Assembly: GCA_949296425.1 (NCBI GenBank)
Contig: CASFPN010000023.1
Span: forward strand, 1 to 64,000
Direction of reading: 5' to 3'
DNA: 64,000 nucleotides
Source of the DNA: an uncultured bacterium
Lineage (GTDB): Bacteria > Cyanobacteriota > Vampirovibrionia > Gastranaerophilales > Gastranaerophilaceae
The notes under the pieces were generated by a model. It was not told where the DNA came from. It ran no database searches and worked only from the letters and a program-made list of their open reading frames with translations. This document shows positions 1-8,459 of this stretch, piece after piece. Position numbers and translations under genes: made by a program. Each line of letters opens with the position of its first letter. Within the stretch, counting starts at the first letter, position 1.

Positions 1-398
1 AGGAAGAATCTAACCCTGGTTCTTATTCTCCTTATGGCATAAATTCATACAATTTTTCCAGTTTTGCACTTCTGTTGTCAGACGGTGCTGTTGTATATCT
101 TGGAGAAAGTCATAACGGGCCATGGGTGGTAGTTGATGTGAATAATTTTCGAACAGGCCCTAATGAATTCGGGCGTGATGTGTTTGTTGCCCGCGTATTT
201 TCAAACATAAAAACCGGCAAGCATTATCTGAGTCCAATGGGTGCTGAAGGGACTTTTTCACCTGATGACATAAACGGTGATGAAAAATGTGAATGCTCAA
301 AAGATCAAGGGGTAAAAACAGGTAACTATTTTATAGGTGTTGGTTCAAAATATATAATCTCCGGTGTTTGTTGTTCCGCTAAATATTTGATGGAATAA
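1..398 (+). CDS. Prepilin-like (pseudopilin) protein, C-terminal part, cut by window start
   Basis: The reading frame is open from base 3 to a TAA at 396-398, so only the C-terminal ~131 residues are present. No start or prepilin cleavage segment is visible. It is assigned by likeness to the gene at 39862-40803: both have a 'LLSDG/LLADG' stretch, then a D-V-N-x(5)-G-P-N-x(2)-G-x-D core, then P-x-G-A-E-G-T, and both end in C-S-A-K-Y-L-[ML]-E. The Asp/Asn-rich core resembles a Ca-binding loop as in some T2SS major pseudopilins; this is inference. It ends directly against the convergent glycosyltransferase gene. The upstream half would tell whether it has a long leader with a C/G tract. Confidence 0.8.
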   Translation, partial: EESNPGSYSPYGINSYNFSSFALLLSDGAVVYLGESHNGPWVVVDVNNFRTGPNEFGRDVFVARVFSNIKTGKHYLSPMGAEGTFSPDDINGDEKCECSKDQGVKTGNYFIGVGSKYIISGVCCSAKYLME

Positions 399-1403
399 TT
401 ATAATAACACAACTTTTACAATATCTTCAGCTGAAATTTTTAAACAGTCTAAGCTTTCACAGGTAGTTTGTCTGTGCTGCCACAGACATGGTTTTAACGG
501 ACAATTGTCATGAGCCTTTATCGGTGTTACAAGGTCTGATTGAGGAATCAATTTTTTATCGTCTGTTGGCCCGAAAATAACATAAGTACGTGTTTTCATA
601 GCTACTCCGACATGCAAAGGCGCAGAATCAGAACAGATAAACTTTTCCGCTTTCCCTATCAGTACCGCTAAATCTTTAAGACTTTTTGTTTTACCGTAAA
701 AATCATCTATTTTCCCTTTTACACAATCGCGTGAGACTAAAAATTTACTTTTTTGCTTTATTGTTTCAATTACCTCTTTATCATCTGGTCCGCCAGCCAA
801 AATAACATGTTTCCCGTTCTCAACAAGCATATCAACAGTTTTCGCCCAAATTTCAGCTGAAACAGTTTTAATCATTCCTTTTTGAATGCTCATTTTACTG
901 ACTCCCGGATGGATAAGAACAGAATTTGCAATTTTTTCCTGCTGTTCTACATTAATTTCAGGCAAATAAGTTTTATATTCGGTTAGAGGTGTTACAAGGT
1001 CATGGTACATTGCACAGGCATATTGATTTTTATTCAACGGCACAGTTTTTGTAAGCAGAATTCTGCTTAACTTGCCTGTATCATAGCCAAAACGTTTTTT
1101 GATACCTGTTAGTGTCAAAAGGATACTGATTAATTTATTTCCGCCGGATGAGATAACAATGTCAAAATTACCTCTGCGAGCTTTATACACAAGTTTTAAC
1201 AATTGCGCATACTTATTTTTTCCTTTTATATCAATCAACATTAAATCATCTATTACCTCCGTTAAATCTTTTACACTTTTGCTCCTTGGCTCAAGCGCCA
1301 GTGTTATTTTTGAATCCGGAAATTTCTTTTTTAATGATATAAGAGCGGGAAGAAAAAATATTTCATCACCAATCCCGCCAAAGTTTATTGCTAAAATCTT
1401 CAT
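399..1403 (-). CDS. Glycosyltransferase family 9 (heptosyltransferase-like)
   Basis: A 334-residue protein with the GT-B layout of ADP-heptose:LPS heptosyltransferases. The N-terminal N-F-G-G-I-G-D-E loop (residues 7-14) binds near the acceptor, I-H-P-G lies at ~164-167, and the donor-site C-S-D-S-A-P-L-H-V-G segment at ~257-266 is the GT9 signature. It probably adds a sugar to envelope polysaccharide or LPS core; the exact sugar cannot be read. The ATG at 1403 is chosen because M-K-I-L-A-I-N-F-G-G is a typical GT9 start and a TATAAT lies only 6 bases upstream; a TTG five codons further up would lie inside that box. It converges with the prepilin gene. Confidence 0.85.
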   Translation of the reverse strand: MKILAINFGGIGDEIFFLPALISLKKKFPDSKITLALEPRSKSVKDLTEVIDDLMLIDIKGKNKYAQLLKLVYKARRGNFDIVISSGGNKLISILLTLTGIKKRFGYDTGKLSRILLTKTVPLNKNQYACAMYHDLVTPLTEYKTYLPEINVEQQEKIANSVLIHPGVSKMSIQKGMIKTVSAEIWAKTVDMLVENGKHVILAGGPDDKEVIETIKQKSKFLVSRDCVKGKIDDFYGKTKSLKDLAVLIGKAEKFICSDSAPLHVGVAMKTRTYVIFGPTDDKKLIPQSDLVTPIKAHDNCPLKPCLWQHRQTTCESLDCLKISAEDIVKVVLL

Positions 1404-1409
1404 ATCAAA

Positions 1410-1415
1410 ATTATA
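1410..1415 (-). promoter_or_regulatory. -10 box for the GT9 gene, leaderless geometry
   Basis: On the minus strand TATAAT is followed by six bases (TTTGAT) and then the ATG at 1403. Transcription from this box would begin at or next to the A of the start codon. No Shine-Dalgarno sequence is present. A good -35 hexamer is not obvious. Confidence 0.5.
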
Positions 1416-1445
1416 CAATAAAAAAACTTTTGTTCATTTGTGAAC

Positions 1446-1474
1446 TTGTTTCATAATCAGTTTTATATTAATAT
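1446..1474 (+). promoter_or_regulatory. Promoter of yifB, leaderless geometry
   Basis: TTGTTT (1446-1451), a 17-base spacer, then TAATAT (1469-1474), followed by six bases and the ATG at 1481. There is no Shine-Dalgarno motif. A perfect inverted repeat GTTCA-TTTG-TGAAC (1432-1445) abuts the -35 box and lies between the two divergent genes, so it could be an operator. Confidence 0.45.
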
Positions 1475-1480
1475 AAGTTT

Positions 1481-2998
1481 ATGGTAAACAAGGTTACAAG
1501 TGCAACTGTAATAGGTCTTAATGCTTATAAAGTTACCGTTGAAACAGACGTATTAAACGGTCTGCCTGGGTTTGCCATTGTCGGCCTTCCTGATACCGCA
1601 ATAAATGAAGCTCGCGATAGAGTTAGATCGGCCATAAAAAATACGGGCTATACTTTTCCGGCAAAAAAAGTCGTAATAAATCTTGCTCCGGCTGATTTAA
1701 AAAAAGAAGGCTCAAATTTCGATCTGCCCATTGCAATGGGACTTCTTGTCGAAGAAGGTATTCTGGAAGAAGACAAAATAAATGATTATGCATTTATAGG
1801 CGAATTGTCTCTGGATGGAGTGCTACGCGGAGTAACAGGAGTTTTACCGTTAGTCTTAGGGTTAAAAGATGCCGGTGTGAAAAATGTTTTTGTTCCCCGC
1901 GTAAATGCTTGTGAAGCTGCTCTTGCAGGCGGTATTAATGTCTTTGCCGCAGAACATCTGGCAGATGTAGTAAATCATTTTGCGGATACTCCGATAAAAC
2001 CGACTGTTATTGACATTGATAATTATCTTATAAAAAAATCCGGTGAAGATTATCTCTATGATTTCAAAGATGTAAAAGGACAGCAAAAAGCAAAAAGAGC
2101 CTTAGAAATAGCTGCTGCCGGCGCTCACAATATGTTAATGACAGGCTCTCCCGGGTCAGGGAAAACGCTTATGGCAAAATGCTTTGCATCTATTTTACCC
2201 CCGCTTGAACTGCAGGAAGCATTAGAACTGACAAAAATTTACAGTATATCAGGACTTTTGCCGCCGGATGAACCGTTAATGACCAAACGACCTTTCAGAG
2301 CTGTTCACCATACAGCCTCCGCAAACGGTATAATAGGCGGCGGTTCAAATCCAAAACCCGGAGAAATTACGCTTGCCCACAGAGGAGTTTTATTTTTGGA
2401 CGAAATGGTTGAATTTCCGCGCAATGTGCTTGAAGTTTTACGCCAGCCTCTGGAAGACGGAGAAATTGTTATTGCACGTGCCAAACATTCAATAAAATAT
2501 CCGGCAAAATTCATGCTTCTCGGAGCAATGAACCCTTGCCCATGCGGTTATTTAGGAGATAAAGAAAAACAGTGTACCTGTACAGAATTCCAGATAAACC
2601 GTTATCAATCAAGGCTTTCAGGACCATTGCTGGACAGAATTGATTTGCAGGTTGAAGTCCCGCGGCTGACCCCGCAAGAACTCCTAAACATAGAACCTTC
2701 ATCAGAATCTTCAAAAGACATTAGAGAAAGAGTTATAAAAGCACGAAAAATTCAGACAGAACGATATAAAAACGATGGAATTTTAACAAATTCCGAACTT
2801 AATTCAAAGTTGATCAAAAAATACTGTAAACTAGACAAAGCATCAATGGATATGCTAAAACTTGCCGCAGTAAAATATCAATTATCAGGCCGGAAATACG
2901 ACAGGATTTTAAAACTTTCACGCACAATTGCTGATCTCGAAGGCACTGTTGATATTAAACAAACTCATGTTATGCAGGCTCTGCAATACAGAATATAA
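1481..2998 (+). CDS. yifB: YifB/ComM family Mg-chelatase-like AAA+ ATPase
   Basis: 505 residues, the usual length for the family. The N-terminal ChlI-type domain (~20-140) precedes a Walker A G-S-P-G-S-G-K-T at 222-229 and a Walker B G-V-L-F-L-D-E near 297-303. A Cys cluster N-P-C-P-C-G...C-T-C at ~351-367 is the small zinc insertion typical of the family, and a Mg-chelatase C-terminal helical domain follows (~410-500). ComM members are hexameric helicases that promote branch migration during natural transformation; others have no proven role. comF is also in the window but 43 kb away. Strong family call; the transformation role is inferred. Confidence 0.92.
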   Translation: MVNKVTSATVIGLNAYKVTVETDVLNGLPGFAIVGLPDTAINEARDRVRSAIKNTGYTFPAKKVVINLAPADLKKEGSNFDLPIAMGLLVEEGILEEDKINDYAFIGELSLDGVLRGVTGVLPLVLGLKDAGVKNVFVPRVNACEAALAGGINVFAAEHLADVVNHFADTPIKPTVIDIDNYLIKKSGEDYLYDFKDVKGQQKAKRALEIAAAGAHNMLMTGSPGSGKTLMAKCFASILPPLELQEALELTKIYSISGLLPPDEPLMTKRPFRAVHHTASANGIIGGGSNPKPGEITLAHRGVLFLDEMVEFPRNVLEVLRQPLEDGEIVIARAKHSIKYPAKFMLLGAMNPCPCGYLGDKEKQCTCTEFQINRYQSRLSGPLLDRIDLQVEVPRLTPQELLNIEPSSESSKDIRERVIKARKIQTERYKNDGILTNSELNSKLIKKYCKLDKASMDMLKLAAVKYQLSGRKYDRILKLSRTIADLEGTVDIKQTHVMQALQYRI

Positions 2999-3018
2999 AA
3001 TTTTATATGGCAACGAAA

Positions 3019-3720
3019 TCAAATACCAACGCTCAATCCAGCACAAATATTTATTGACTGTCCCGTTATACCTTTTGCATCTTCTGAAATTAAATATTTA
3101 CACAGTTTTGCAACTTCTTCAGGCTTTACAAATCTCTTTTGCGGAATTGTATCTATTATTTCTTCTTTTGAAAACTCACTTTCTTCAATGGATGACATCC
3201 CAAGTTCCGTTTCAACCCAGCCGGGATTTATCGTGTTTACGGTAATATTATATTCTGCAAGTTCAAGCGCGAGAGCTTTTGTCAACCCGATAAGTCCAGA
3301 TTTTGACGATGAATAAATGCTCGCATAAGCTTCGCCCATAACACCGGAAATTGATCCTATATTGATAATTCTTCCCCACCTCTGACCTTTCATGTGAGGA
3401 ATTGCTTTTGATACAAGATATGCAGGAGCTATCAGGTTTGTCTGATAAAGTCTTTGAATATCAGCTATATCCATAGTTTCAAGCCCGCCATAAATATATT
3501 CGCCCGCGTTATTGATTAACACATCTATATTTTTTTCTTCAATAAATTTTGCAAGTATATTTATATCTTTTGATAAATCACACACACAAAAGCCTTTTAC
3601 ATTACACGCAGCAAGGGCATGTTCATTTCTGCCCGTCACAAAAACTTCGCCTGCAGATTGAAGCTCTCGTGCTATTGCATTGCCTATTCCTTTTGATGCA
3701 CCTGTTACTAATATATTCAT
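3019..3720 (-). CDS. Short-chain dehydrogenase/reductase (SDR)
   Basis: 233 residues with a classical SDR fold: the nucleotide loop T-G-A-S-K-G-I-G (6-13), N-N-A-G (70-73), the catalytic Ser in I-G-S-I-S (~123), and Y136-x-x-x-K140. C-terminal P-G-W-V-E-T follows the catalytic segment. The substrate is unknown; it resembles FabG-like 3-oxoacyl reductases, but no fatty acid genes are nearby. The ATG at 3720 is chosen because it forms an ATGA overlap with the tcdA stop, indicating translational coupling. It is last in the minus-strand run nrtR-like > secG > tcdA > SDR and converges with yifB. Confidence 0.85.
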   Translation of the reverse strand: MNILVTGASKGIGNAIARELQSAGEVFVTGRNEHALAACNVKGFCVCDLSKDINILAKFIEEKNIDVLINNAGEYIYGGLETMDIADIQRLYQTNLIAPAYLVSKAIPHMKGQRWGRIINIGSISGVMGEAYASIYSSSKSGLIGLTKALALELAEYNITVNTINPGWVETELGMSSIEESEFSKEEIIDTIPQKRFVKPEEVAKLCKYLISEDAKGITGQSINICAGLSVGI

Positions 3721-4487
3721 GATTTGTACTCCTTTAAAAAATTCTGCACAATAAAGGATGCCATAAATATTCCGGCACAACTTGCCACAAAAGGTGTTGA
3801 GGACGGGGTAATTTTTGTAAATTCAATATTTTCACCTGATTTGGTCAATATTTTTTCTGTTGACGAAATTTTTTGTTTTACAAAGGGCTTTTCCCGACTT
3901 GCAACAACTGTTATACCCTTTTCAATCCCGCATTTCTTAAGCTGATAAATTATATTTGATACAAACGGCGCGTTTTTATTTTCTATTTCAGAAATATCGC
4001 AAATATATAATTTGGTCGGATCAACTCTATTGCCGGCTCCCATTGAACTTATTACAGGAATATTTGATTTTACGCAGGTTTCCAGCAGATTAATTTTTGA
4101 GCGCATTGTGTCAATAGCATCGGCAGCATAATCAATATTGATTGAAGGAGCGACAAGCAAACCGGCCGAAGTGTTATTCTCAGAATAAAAATCATCAATT
4201 ACATTCAGCTTTATACACGGATTTATGTCTTTAAGCCTTTGTTCGAAAAGTTTTGCCTTACTTTGGCCTATAGTTGAATGCATTGCAACAAGCTGTCTAT
4301 TAATATTTGACGGTGAAACATTATCAAAATCAATTATCGTAAGCTGACCGATACCGGCTCTGACAAGCGCTTCCGCACAATAACCACCGACCCCGCCAAG
4401 TCCGAAAACAGCCACATGTTTTAAAGAGAGAAGTCTTTGTTTATCTTCTCCCCAAAAAAGTTCGTTGCGCGAAAAAATATTTTCCAT
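3717..4487 (-). CDS. tcdA: tRNA threonylcarbamoyladenosine dehydratase (ThiF/E1-like)
   Basis: 256 residues of the ThiF/MoeB E1-like superfamily. The ATP-binding G-L-G-G-V-G-G lies at 29-35, then D-F-D-x-V-x-x-S-N-I-N-R-Q (~53-65), the Arg/Asp arrangement of adenylating enzymes. The length, and the C-terminal T-P-S-S-T-P-F-V-A-S segment without a UBL-activating zinc domain, fit TcdA/CsdL. TcdA dehydrates t6A37 to cyclic ct6A in ANN-decoding tRNAs, using ATP. No csdA/csdE partner is visible here. It lies downstream of secG and shares an ATGA with the SDR gene. Confidence 0.85.
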   Translation of the reverse strand: MENIFSRNELFWGEDKQRLLSLKHVAVFGLGGVGGYCAEALVRAGIGQLTIIDFDNVSPSNINRQLVAMHSTIGQSKAKLFEQRLKDINPCIKLNVIDDFYSENNTSAGLLVAPSINIDYAADAIDTMRSKINLLETCVKSNIPVISSMGAGNRVDPTKLYICDISEIENKNAPFVSNIIYQLKKCGIEKGITVVASREKPFVKQKISSTEKILTKSGENIEFTKITPSSTPFVASCAGIFMASFIVQNFLKEYKS

Positions 4488-4501
4488 TTAAACCCTTACC
4501 C

Positions 4502-4536
4502 GAATTTTAACTTTCTCGCAATTCAAGTTAAAATTC
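4502..4536 (-). promoter_or_regulatory. Perfect 12-bp stem-loop between secG and tcdA
   Basis: GAATTTTAACTT (4502-4513) and AAGTTAAAATTC (4525-4536) are perfect inverted repeats around an 11-base loop. In the direction of transcription no T-run follows (the next bases are GGGTAAGGG), so it does not look like an intrinsic terminator. It may be an mRNA processing or stabilising structure inside the operon. Confidence 0.45.
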
Positions 4537-4571
4537 AATCCTCTCCTGCATCGGGCGAGGAACAAATTATT

Positions 4572-4799
4572 CTATTTTATTATTCCAAAGCCGAGAAGGA
4601 ATGTGCAAACCAAAAATACACCAGAAACTATTCCGGTTAATTTATTTAAGCCTTTTTCCGCACTCTTTTGTGAAGCAAAAACATGAGAGGCACCGCCCAT
4701 GCCTGCAATTCCGTCCCCTTTAGGTGAATGCAGTAATATCAATACTATCAAAAGTAAAGCTGAAATTATTTGTACAGCCCAAACTATATTAATTAACAT
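4572..4799 (-). CDS. secG: Preprotein translocase subunit SecG
   Basis: 75 residues, the normal SecG size. Two hydrophobic segments (about 3-22 and 54-73) flank a short cytoplasmic loop containing the family motif H-S-P-K-G-D-G...G-G-A-S (~24-38). SecG joins SecY and SecE in the inner membrane and assists SecA-driven export. The start codon abuts the stop codon of the upstream Nudix gene, so the two are almost certainly co-transcribed. Confidence 0.9.
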   Translation of the reverse strand: MLINIVWAVQIISALLLIVLILLHSPKGDGIAGMGGASHVFASQKSAEKGLNKLTGIVSGVFLVCTFLLGFGIIK

Positions 4800-5486
4800 T
4801 TATTTTTTCTCCTTGTTTTTAGAAATAAAATGAGCTCTTTTCGAGTTCAATTTAATATTTTCGAAAGTATAAAGCCGTGCAGGTCTCTTTGACGAAGATT
4901 TTGTATATTCGTTAAGTTCAATCAAACCTTCCGTTGCAAGGGCTTTCTTTCTGAAATTCCTTTTATCAAGCTTTTTACCCATAATAAGTTCGTAAGCTTT
5001 TTGCATTTCGGTAAGTGTAAACTTTTCATTTAAAAGCTGATAAGCTACAGGGCAAAGTTCCAATCTTTCGCGAGTTCTTTTTAACGAGTATTCAATGATT
5101 TCTTTGTGGTCAAATGCTAATGGCGGTAAATCAGATATTTTGTGCCAACCCAATTCCGGAGTCGTGACAACTTGAATGTCCTCTGCTCTGACAAGTGCAA
5201 AATATGCACATGTTATAACCCTTGAATTAGGATGGCGTAGAGGATCTCCAAATGTATAAAGCTGTTCAAGATAAATGTTATCTACATTTGTACGTTCTTT
5301 CAATATTCTCAATGCCGCCTGATCAAGATTTTCAGATAGTCTGACATAACCTCCCGGAATTGCCCATTTATCTTTAAACGGTTCATTGGTACGCTTTACA
5401 AGCAAAACATGGAGCGCATCATTTTTCATTGTTACAATAACAACGTCCACAGTAATTTCATGAGTTTTAGTTTCGTTAAAAATCAT
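4800..5486 (-). CDS. Nudix-domain protein with C-terminal winged helix (NrtR-like)
   Basis: 228 residues: an N-terminal Nudix fold (~8-140) with P-G-G-Y-V-R (44-49), and a C-terminal segment (~150-220) that resembles the winged-helix domain of NrtR regulators. The Nudix box is degenerate: against GX5EX7REUXEEXGU it has E52 and E64, but Ile61, Arg65 and Asn67 replace two catalytic Glu and a Gly. Loss of hydrolase residues with retained ligand pocket is typical of NrtR, which binds ADP-ribose and controls NAD synthesis. nadA is in the window (49.9 kb). A regulator is more likely than an enzyme, but its targets are unproven. Confidence 0.75.
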   Translation of the reverse strand: MIFNETKTHEITVDVVIVTMKNDALHVLLVKRTNEPFKDKWAIPGGYVRLSENLDQAALRILKERTNVDNIYLEQLYTFGDPLRHPNSRVITCAYFALVRAEDIQVVTTPELGWHKISDLPPLAFDHKEIIEYSLKRTRERLELCPVAYQLLNEKFTLTEMQKAYELIMGKKLDKRNFRKKALATEGLIELNEYTKSSSKRPARLYTFENIKLNSKRAHFISKNKEKK

Positions 5487-5506
5487 ATTATCTCTACCCT
5501 TAGCTT

Positions 5507-5529
5507 AATAATATAATAAAAATATTATT
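5507..5529. promoter_or_regulatory. AT-rich inverted repeat upstream of the NrtR-like gene
   Basis: AATAATAT (5507-5514), 7 bases, ATATTATT (5522-5529), just upstream of the NrtR-like start. It could be an autoregulatory operator, but such AT-only palindromes also occur by chance in this base composition. Confidence 0.2.
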
Positions 5530-5640
5530 TTACATTAGTTAATAGAAGATTTATATTAACAAATTTTAACATGAGCATTTTTTTTATCAATTAATTATAT
5601 ATAAAATACTTATTAAATATAAGGGGTAAAATTAAGGGAT

Positions 5641-6507
5641 ATGGGAAACTTAACTTATATAAATAATAATATATTTATAGGAAGACCGTACAGACATCAC
5701 AGGTTTATACCGATGTGGCATCATTGCGGATGGAATTCGTTTAATAATTATGCAATCGGCTTCGGACTTCTTAGCGCGAGTTTGAATATGTCACTGCAAA
5801 AATATCAGCCTTGTACGCAATATCGCCCGATATCACCTTCAACACAATATATTATACCATATAATAACGATTTTTATAATATGCAGAATCAGATGACATA
5901 TGTCCCTTCATTTGAACAAATATCACAGTACAGATTGCCCAAAATAAACATTAATAACTATAATCCTACAGTAAAATTTGATTCAGACACTTACTTAAAT
6001 TTAAATCCCACCAGACGTGGGAATGATCCACAACCATCAACAAAATTAAATAAGCAAACCGCAGATTCAGATAAAACATTAGGTAATTCCAAAAAGAAAA
6101 ATAAAACAACAATAACAAAAAATGAAATTGTCAGTCTTGCATGCGAAATAGCAGATAAATACGGCGTTGATAAACAGCTTGTACTTGCGATGATTAATCA
6201 GGAATCACGATTTAATCCGAAAGCTGAATCCCATGCAGGAGCTAAAGGCTTGATGCAGCTTATGCCGGCGACTGCAAAATATCTCGGTGTCACTGATCCG
6301 TTTGATCCGGAAGAAAATCTTGAAGGCGGAATAAAATATATTAAACGTCTTCTTGATAAATATAACGGCGACGTCAAACTTGCTCTGGCTGCATACAATG
6401 CAGGAGAAGGCAATGTCGCAAGATATAAAGGAATCCCGCCTTTTAAAGAAACTCAAAATTATGTAAGGGATATCTATAATAATTACAAAAATTATACCAT
6501 TGCTTAA
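5641..6507 (+). CDS. Lytic transglycosylase, SLT domain
   Basis: 288 residues with a C-terminal goose-lysozyme/SLT domain (~160-285). The catalytic Glu is E188 in [17 protein letters not shown] (203-211) and A-A-Y-N-A-G-E-G (~254-261) are the other signature blocks. It cleaves peptidoglycan strands to 1,6-anhydro-muropeptides. The first ~150 residues are low complexity, rich in Asn, Tyr and Gln, with no clear signal peptide; a short hydrophobic patch at ~38-50 is the only membrane candidate, so the export route is unclear. An AAGGG precedes the ATG. It lies just upstream of minC, which may link wall cleavage with division. Confidence 0.85.
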   Translation: MGNLTYINNNIFIGRPYRHHRFIPMWHHCGWNSFNNYAIGFGLLSASLNMSLQKYQPCTQYRPISPSTQYIIPYNNDFYNMQNQMTYVPSFEQISQYRLPKININNYNPTVKFDSDTYLNLNPTRRGNDPQPSTKLNKQTADSDKTLGNSKKKNKTTITKNEIVSLACEIADKYGVDKQLVLAMINQESRFNPKAESHAGAKGLMQLMPATAKYLGVTDPFDPEENLEGGIKYIKRLLDKYNGDVKLALAAYNAGEGNVARYKGIPPFKETQNYVRDIYNNYKNYTIA

Positions 6508-6590
6508 ACAAACTAAATAATCCATTGATGTTCAAAAATGTTTCATGTATGTTCATGAAATATATTGAAGATTTGCAGAAAGGTGCAGCA

Positions 6591-7631
6591 ATGGATAAGG
6601 GATATATTGAAAACGGCTTTATAGTAGATGTTTCAAATGCGAATAAAACTTCCGAAATAATTTATGAATTGAGCAGAATTCTTGATTTGCCGGACGCACA
6701 AAGTAAAAAAGTATGCCTTAAATTAGGTTCTGTTGATTTGACATCAACCGAACTTACAAGTATCAAGGCGCTTGTCGAATCAATGAATTCAGAAATAGAA
6801 TTTATCAGCACAAGTTCAGACGAAACTGTAAAATCAGCAGAAAATTTGAATATAAAAGTTTCTGCTATTGAAAATAAAGTTCCGCTTCCCGAATTTAATG
6901 CAGATCAGGAAAAAGTTAACAAAGAACTTGAAAAAGCATTAGATAAAATTTTCGGAGATGAAACCGCTGAAATCAAAACTTTTGCCCAGGAAGAAGATAT
7001 TCAAAAATTAAAAGAAGAAACTTCTGACCAAAATTTTGCTAATATTGATAATACGATTGATACTAAATCACAGGATATACCATCGGAAAATCGGCTGGAA
7101 ACTATTGATAAATCAAAACTTGAACCAATCAATGACAATGCTGCTGTAGAAAATATCGAAAGCGAACTTGAAAATTTTAATAACCAGCTTGAAAATGCAA
7201 ACAAAATTGAAGGCGATGAATTGGAAGAAGTTGATTTTAATCTTGATGATTTAAGAAAATCTTTAAGGGAAACAGAAAAACTGCCGACCCTTTACATTCA
7301 AAGGACATTGCGCTCAGGGCAAAGCATAACATCGGACGGCAATATAGTAATAATCGGAGATGTTAACCCCGGTTCAGAAATTATTGCCAAAGGAGATATT
7401 ACTGTTTGGGGGATTTTAGGCGGAATTGCACACGCAGGCAGCGATGGGAATCAATATGCAAGAATACGCGCATTAAAAATGAATGCCATTCAATTAAGAA
7501 TAGCCGATATTTTTGCAAGACGACCGGATAATATAAATATTCCCTATATTCAAAAAACTGATACGTTTATTCCGGAGGAAGCATGTATCAGAAAAAAACA
7601 AATTATTATACATAAAATACATGAAGCATAA
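6591..7631 (+). CDS. minC: Septum site-determining protein MinC
   Basis: 346 residues. The C-terminal beta-helix domain (~240-320) carries the family pattern R-T-L-R-S-G-Q, I-V-I-I-G-D-V-N-P-G-S-E-I-I-A-x-G-D-I and W-G-x-L-x-G-x-A-H-A-G. The N-terminal ~100 residues fit the FtsZ-inhibiting domain. A long Glu/Asn-rich linker (~105-230) makes it well over 200-270 residues, the usual size. MinC is carried by MinD to the membrane and blocks FtsZ assembly away from midcell. The ATG at 6591 follows AGAAAGG at a proper distance; an in-frame ATG at 6525 lacks one. It is followed after 11 bases by minD. Confidence 0.88.
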   Translation: MDKGYIENGFIVDVSNANKTSEIIYELSRILDLPDAQSKKVCLKLGSVDLTSTELTSIKALVESMNSEIEFISTSSDETVKSAENLNIKVSAIENKVPLPEFNADQEKVNKELEKALDKIFGDETAEIKTFAQEEDIQKLKEETSDQNFANIDNTIDTKSQDIPSENRLETIDKSKLEPINDNAAVENIESELENFNNQLENANKIEGDELEEVDFNLDDLRKSLRETEKLPTLYIQRTLRSGQSITSDGNIVIIGDVNPGSEIIAKGDITVWGILGGIAHAGSDGNQYARIRALKMNAIQLRIADIFARRPDNINIPYIQKTDTFIPEEACIRKKQIIIHKIHEA

Positions 7632-7642
7632 AAGGAGAAATA

Positions 7643-8458
7643 ATGAGCGGTAGAGTTATCGTAATAACGTCCGGAAAAGGCGGGGTCGGAAAGACTACTA
7701 CTAATGCCAATATCGGAACAGCTCTGGCAAGAGCCGGGAAAAAAGTAGTAATGATTGATACCGACCTGGGTTTAAGAAATCTGGATCTTTTACTCGGACT
7801 TGAAAACAGAATTGTTTACACTATAGTAGATGTCGTTGAAGAACGTTGTAAATTGAAACAGGCATTAGTTAAAGATAAAAAAAATCCAAACCTTTGTCTT
7901 TTAGCGGCTGCACAAACCCGTGATAAATCAGCTGTAACAGAAGAACAATTAAAAGATATATGCGAAAAACTTCAAAAAGACTTTGATTTTATTCTTGTTG
8001 ACTGTCCCGCAGGAATTGAGCAGGGTTTCCAAAATGCAGTTGCCGGAGCCTCTGAAGCTATTGTTGTTACAACACCCGAGATGTCTGCTGTACGTGATGC
8101 TGATAGAATTATAGGGCTTTTAGAAGCAAAAGAAGAAATTAAATCTTATAAACTGTTGATAAACAGAGTTCGCCCGAACCTTATTAAATCAAATGACATG
8201 ATGAGTGTAGATGACGTCGTTGAAATACTTTCAGCCGATTTAATCGGTATAATTCCGGAAGATACTGGAATTATAACCTCAACAAACAAAGGCGAACCTA
8301 TCGTAAACGATGAAAAATCTCTTGCCGGTAAAGCTTACAACAATGTAGCAAGAAGAATAATCGGTGAAGATGTCCCGTTTTTGAATTTAGAAGAACCTCA
8401 AGGCGTAATGGCTAAAATTAAAAAGTTCTTCTCCGGCTTAAAAGGAGGGGAAAAGTAA
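7643..8458 (+). CDS. minD: Septum site-determining ATPase MinD
   Basis: 271 residues, standard for MinD. A deviant Walker A G-K-G-G-V-G-K-T-T lies at 11-19, D-T-D-L-G-L-R-N-L-D at ~40-49, and D-C-P-A-G-I-E at ~120-126. The C-terminal V-M-A-K-I-K-K-F-F-S-G-L-K is the amphipathic membrane-targeting helix. ATP-bound MinD dimers sit on the membrane, recruit MinC and are released by MinE. An AGGAG lies five bases before the ATG. The order minC-minD-minE matches Cyanobacteria and other bacteria. Confidence 0.97.
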   Translation: MSGRVIVITSGKGGVGKTTTNANIGTALARAGKKVVMIDTDLGLRNLDLLLGLENRIVYTIVDVVEERCKLKQALVKDKKNPNLCLLAAAQTRDKSAVTEEQLKDICEKLQKDFDFILVDCPAGIEQGFQNAVAGASEAIVVTTPEMSAVRDADRIIGLLEAKEEIKSYKLLINRVRPNLIKSNDMMSVDDVVEILSADLIGIIPEDTGIITSTNKGEPIVNDEKSLAGKAYNNVARRIIGEDVPFLNLEEPQGVMAKIKKFFSGLKGGEK

Positions 8459-8459
8459 A

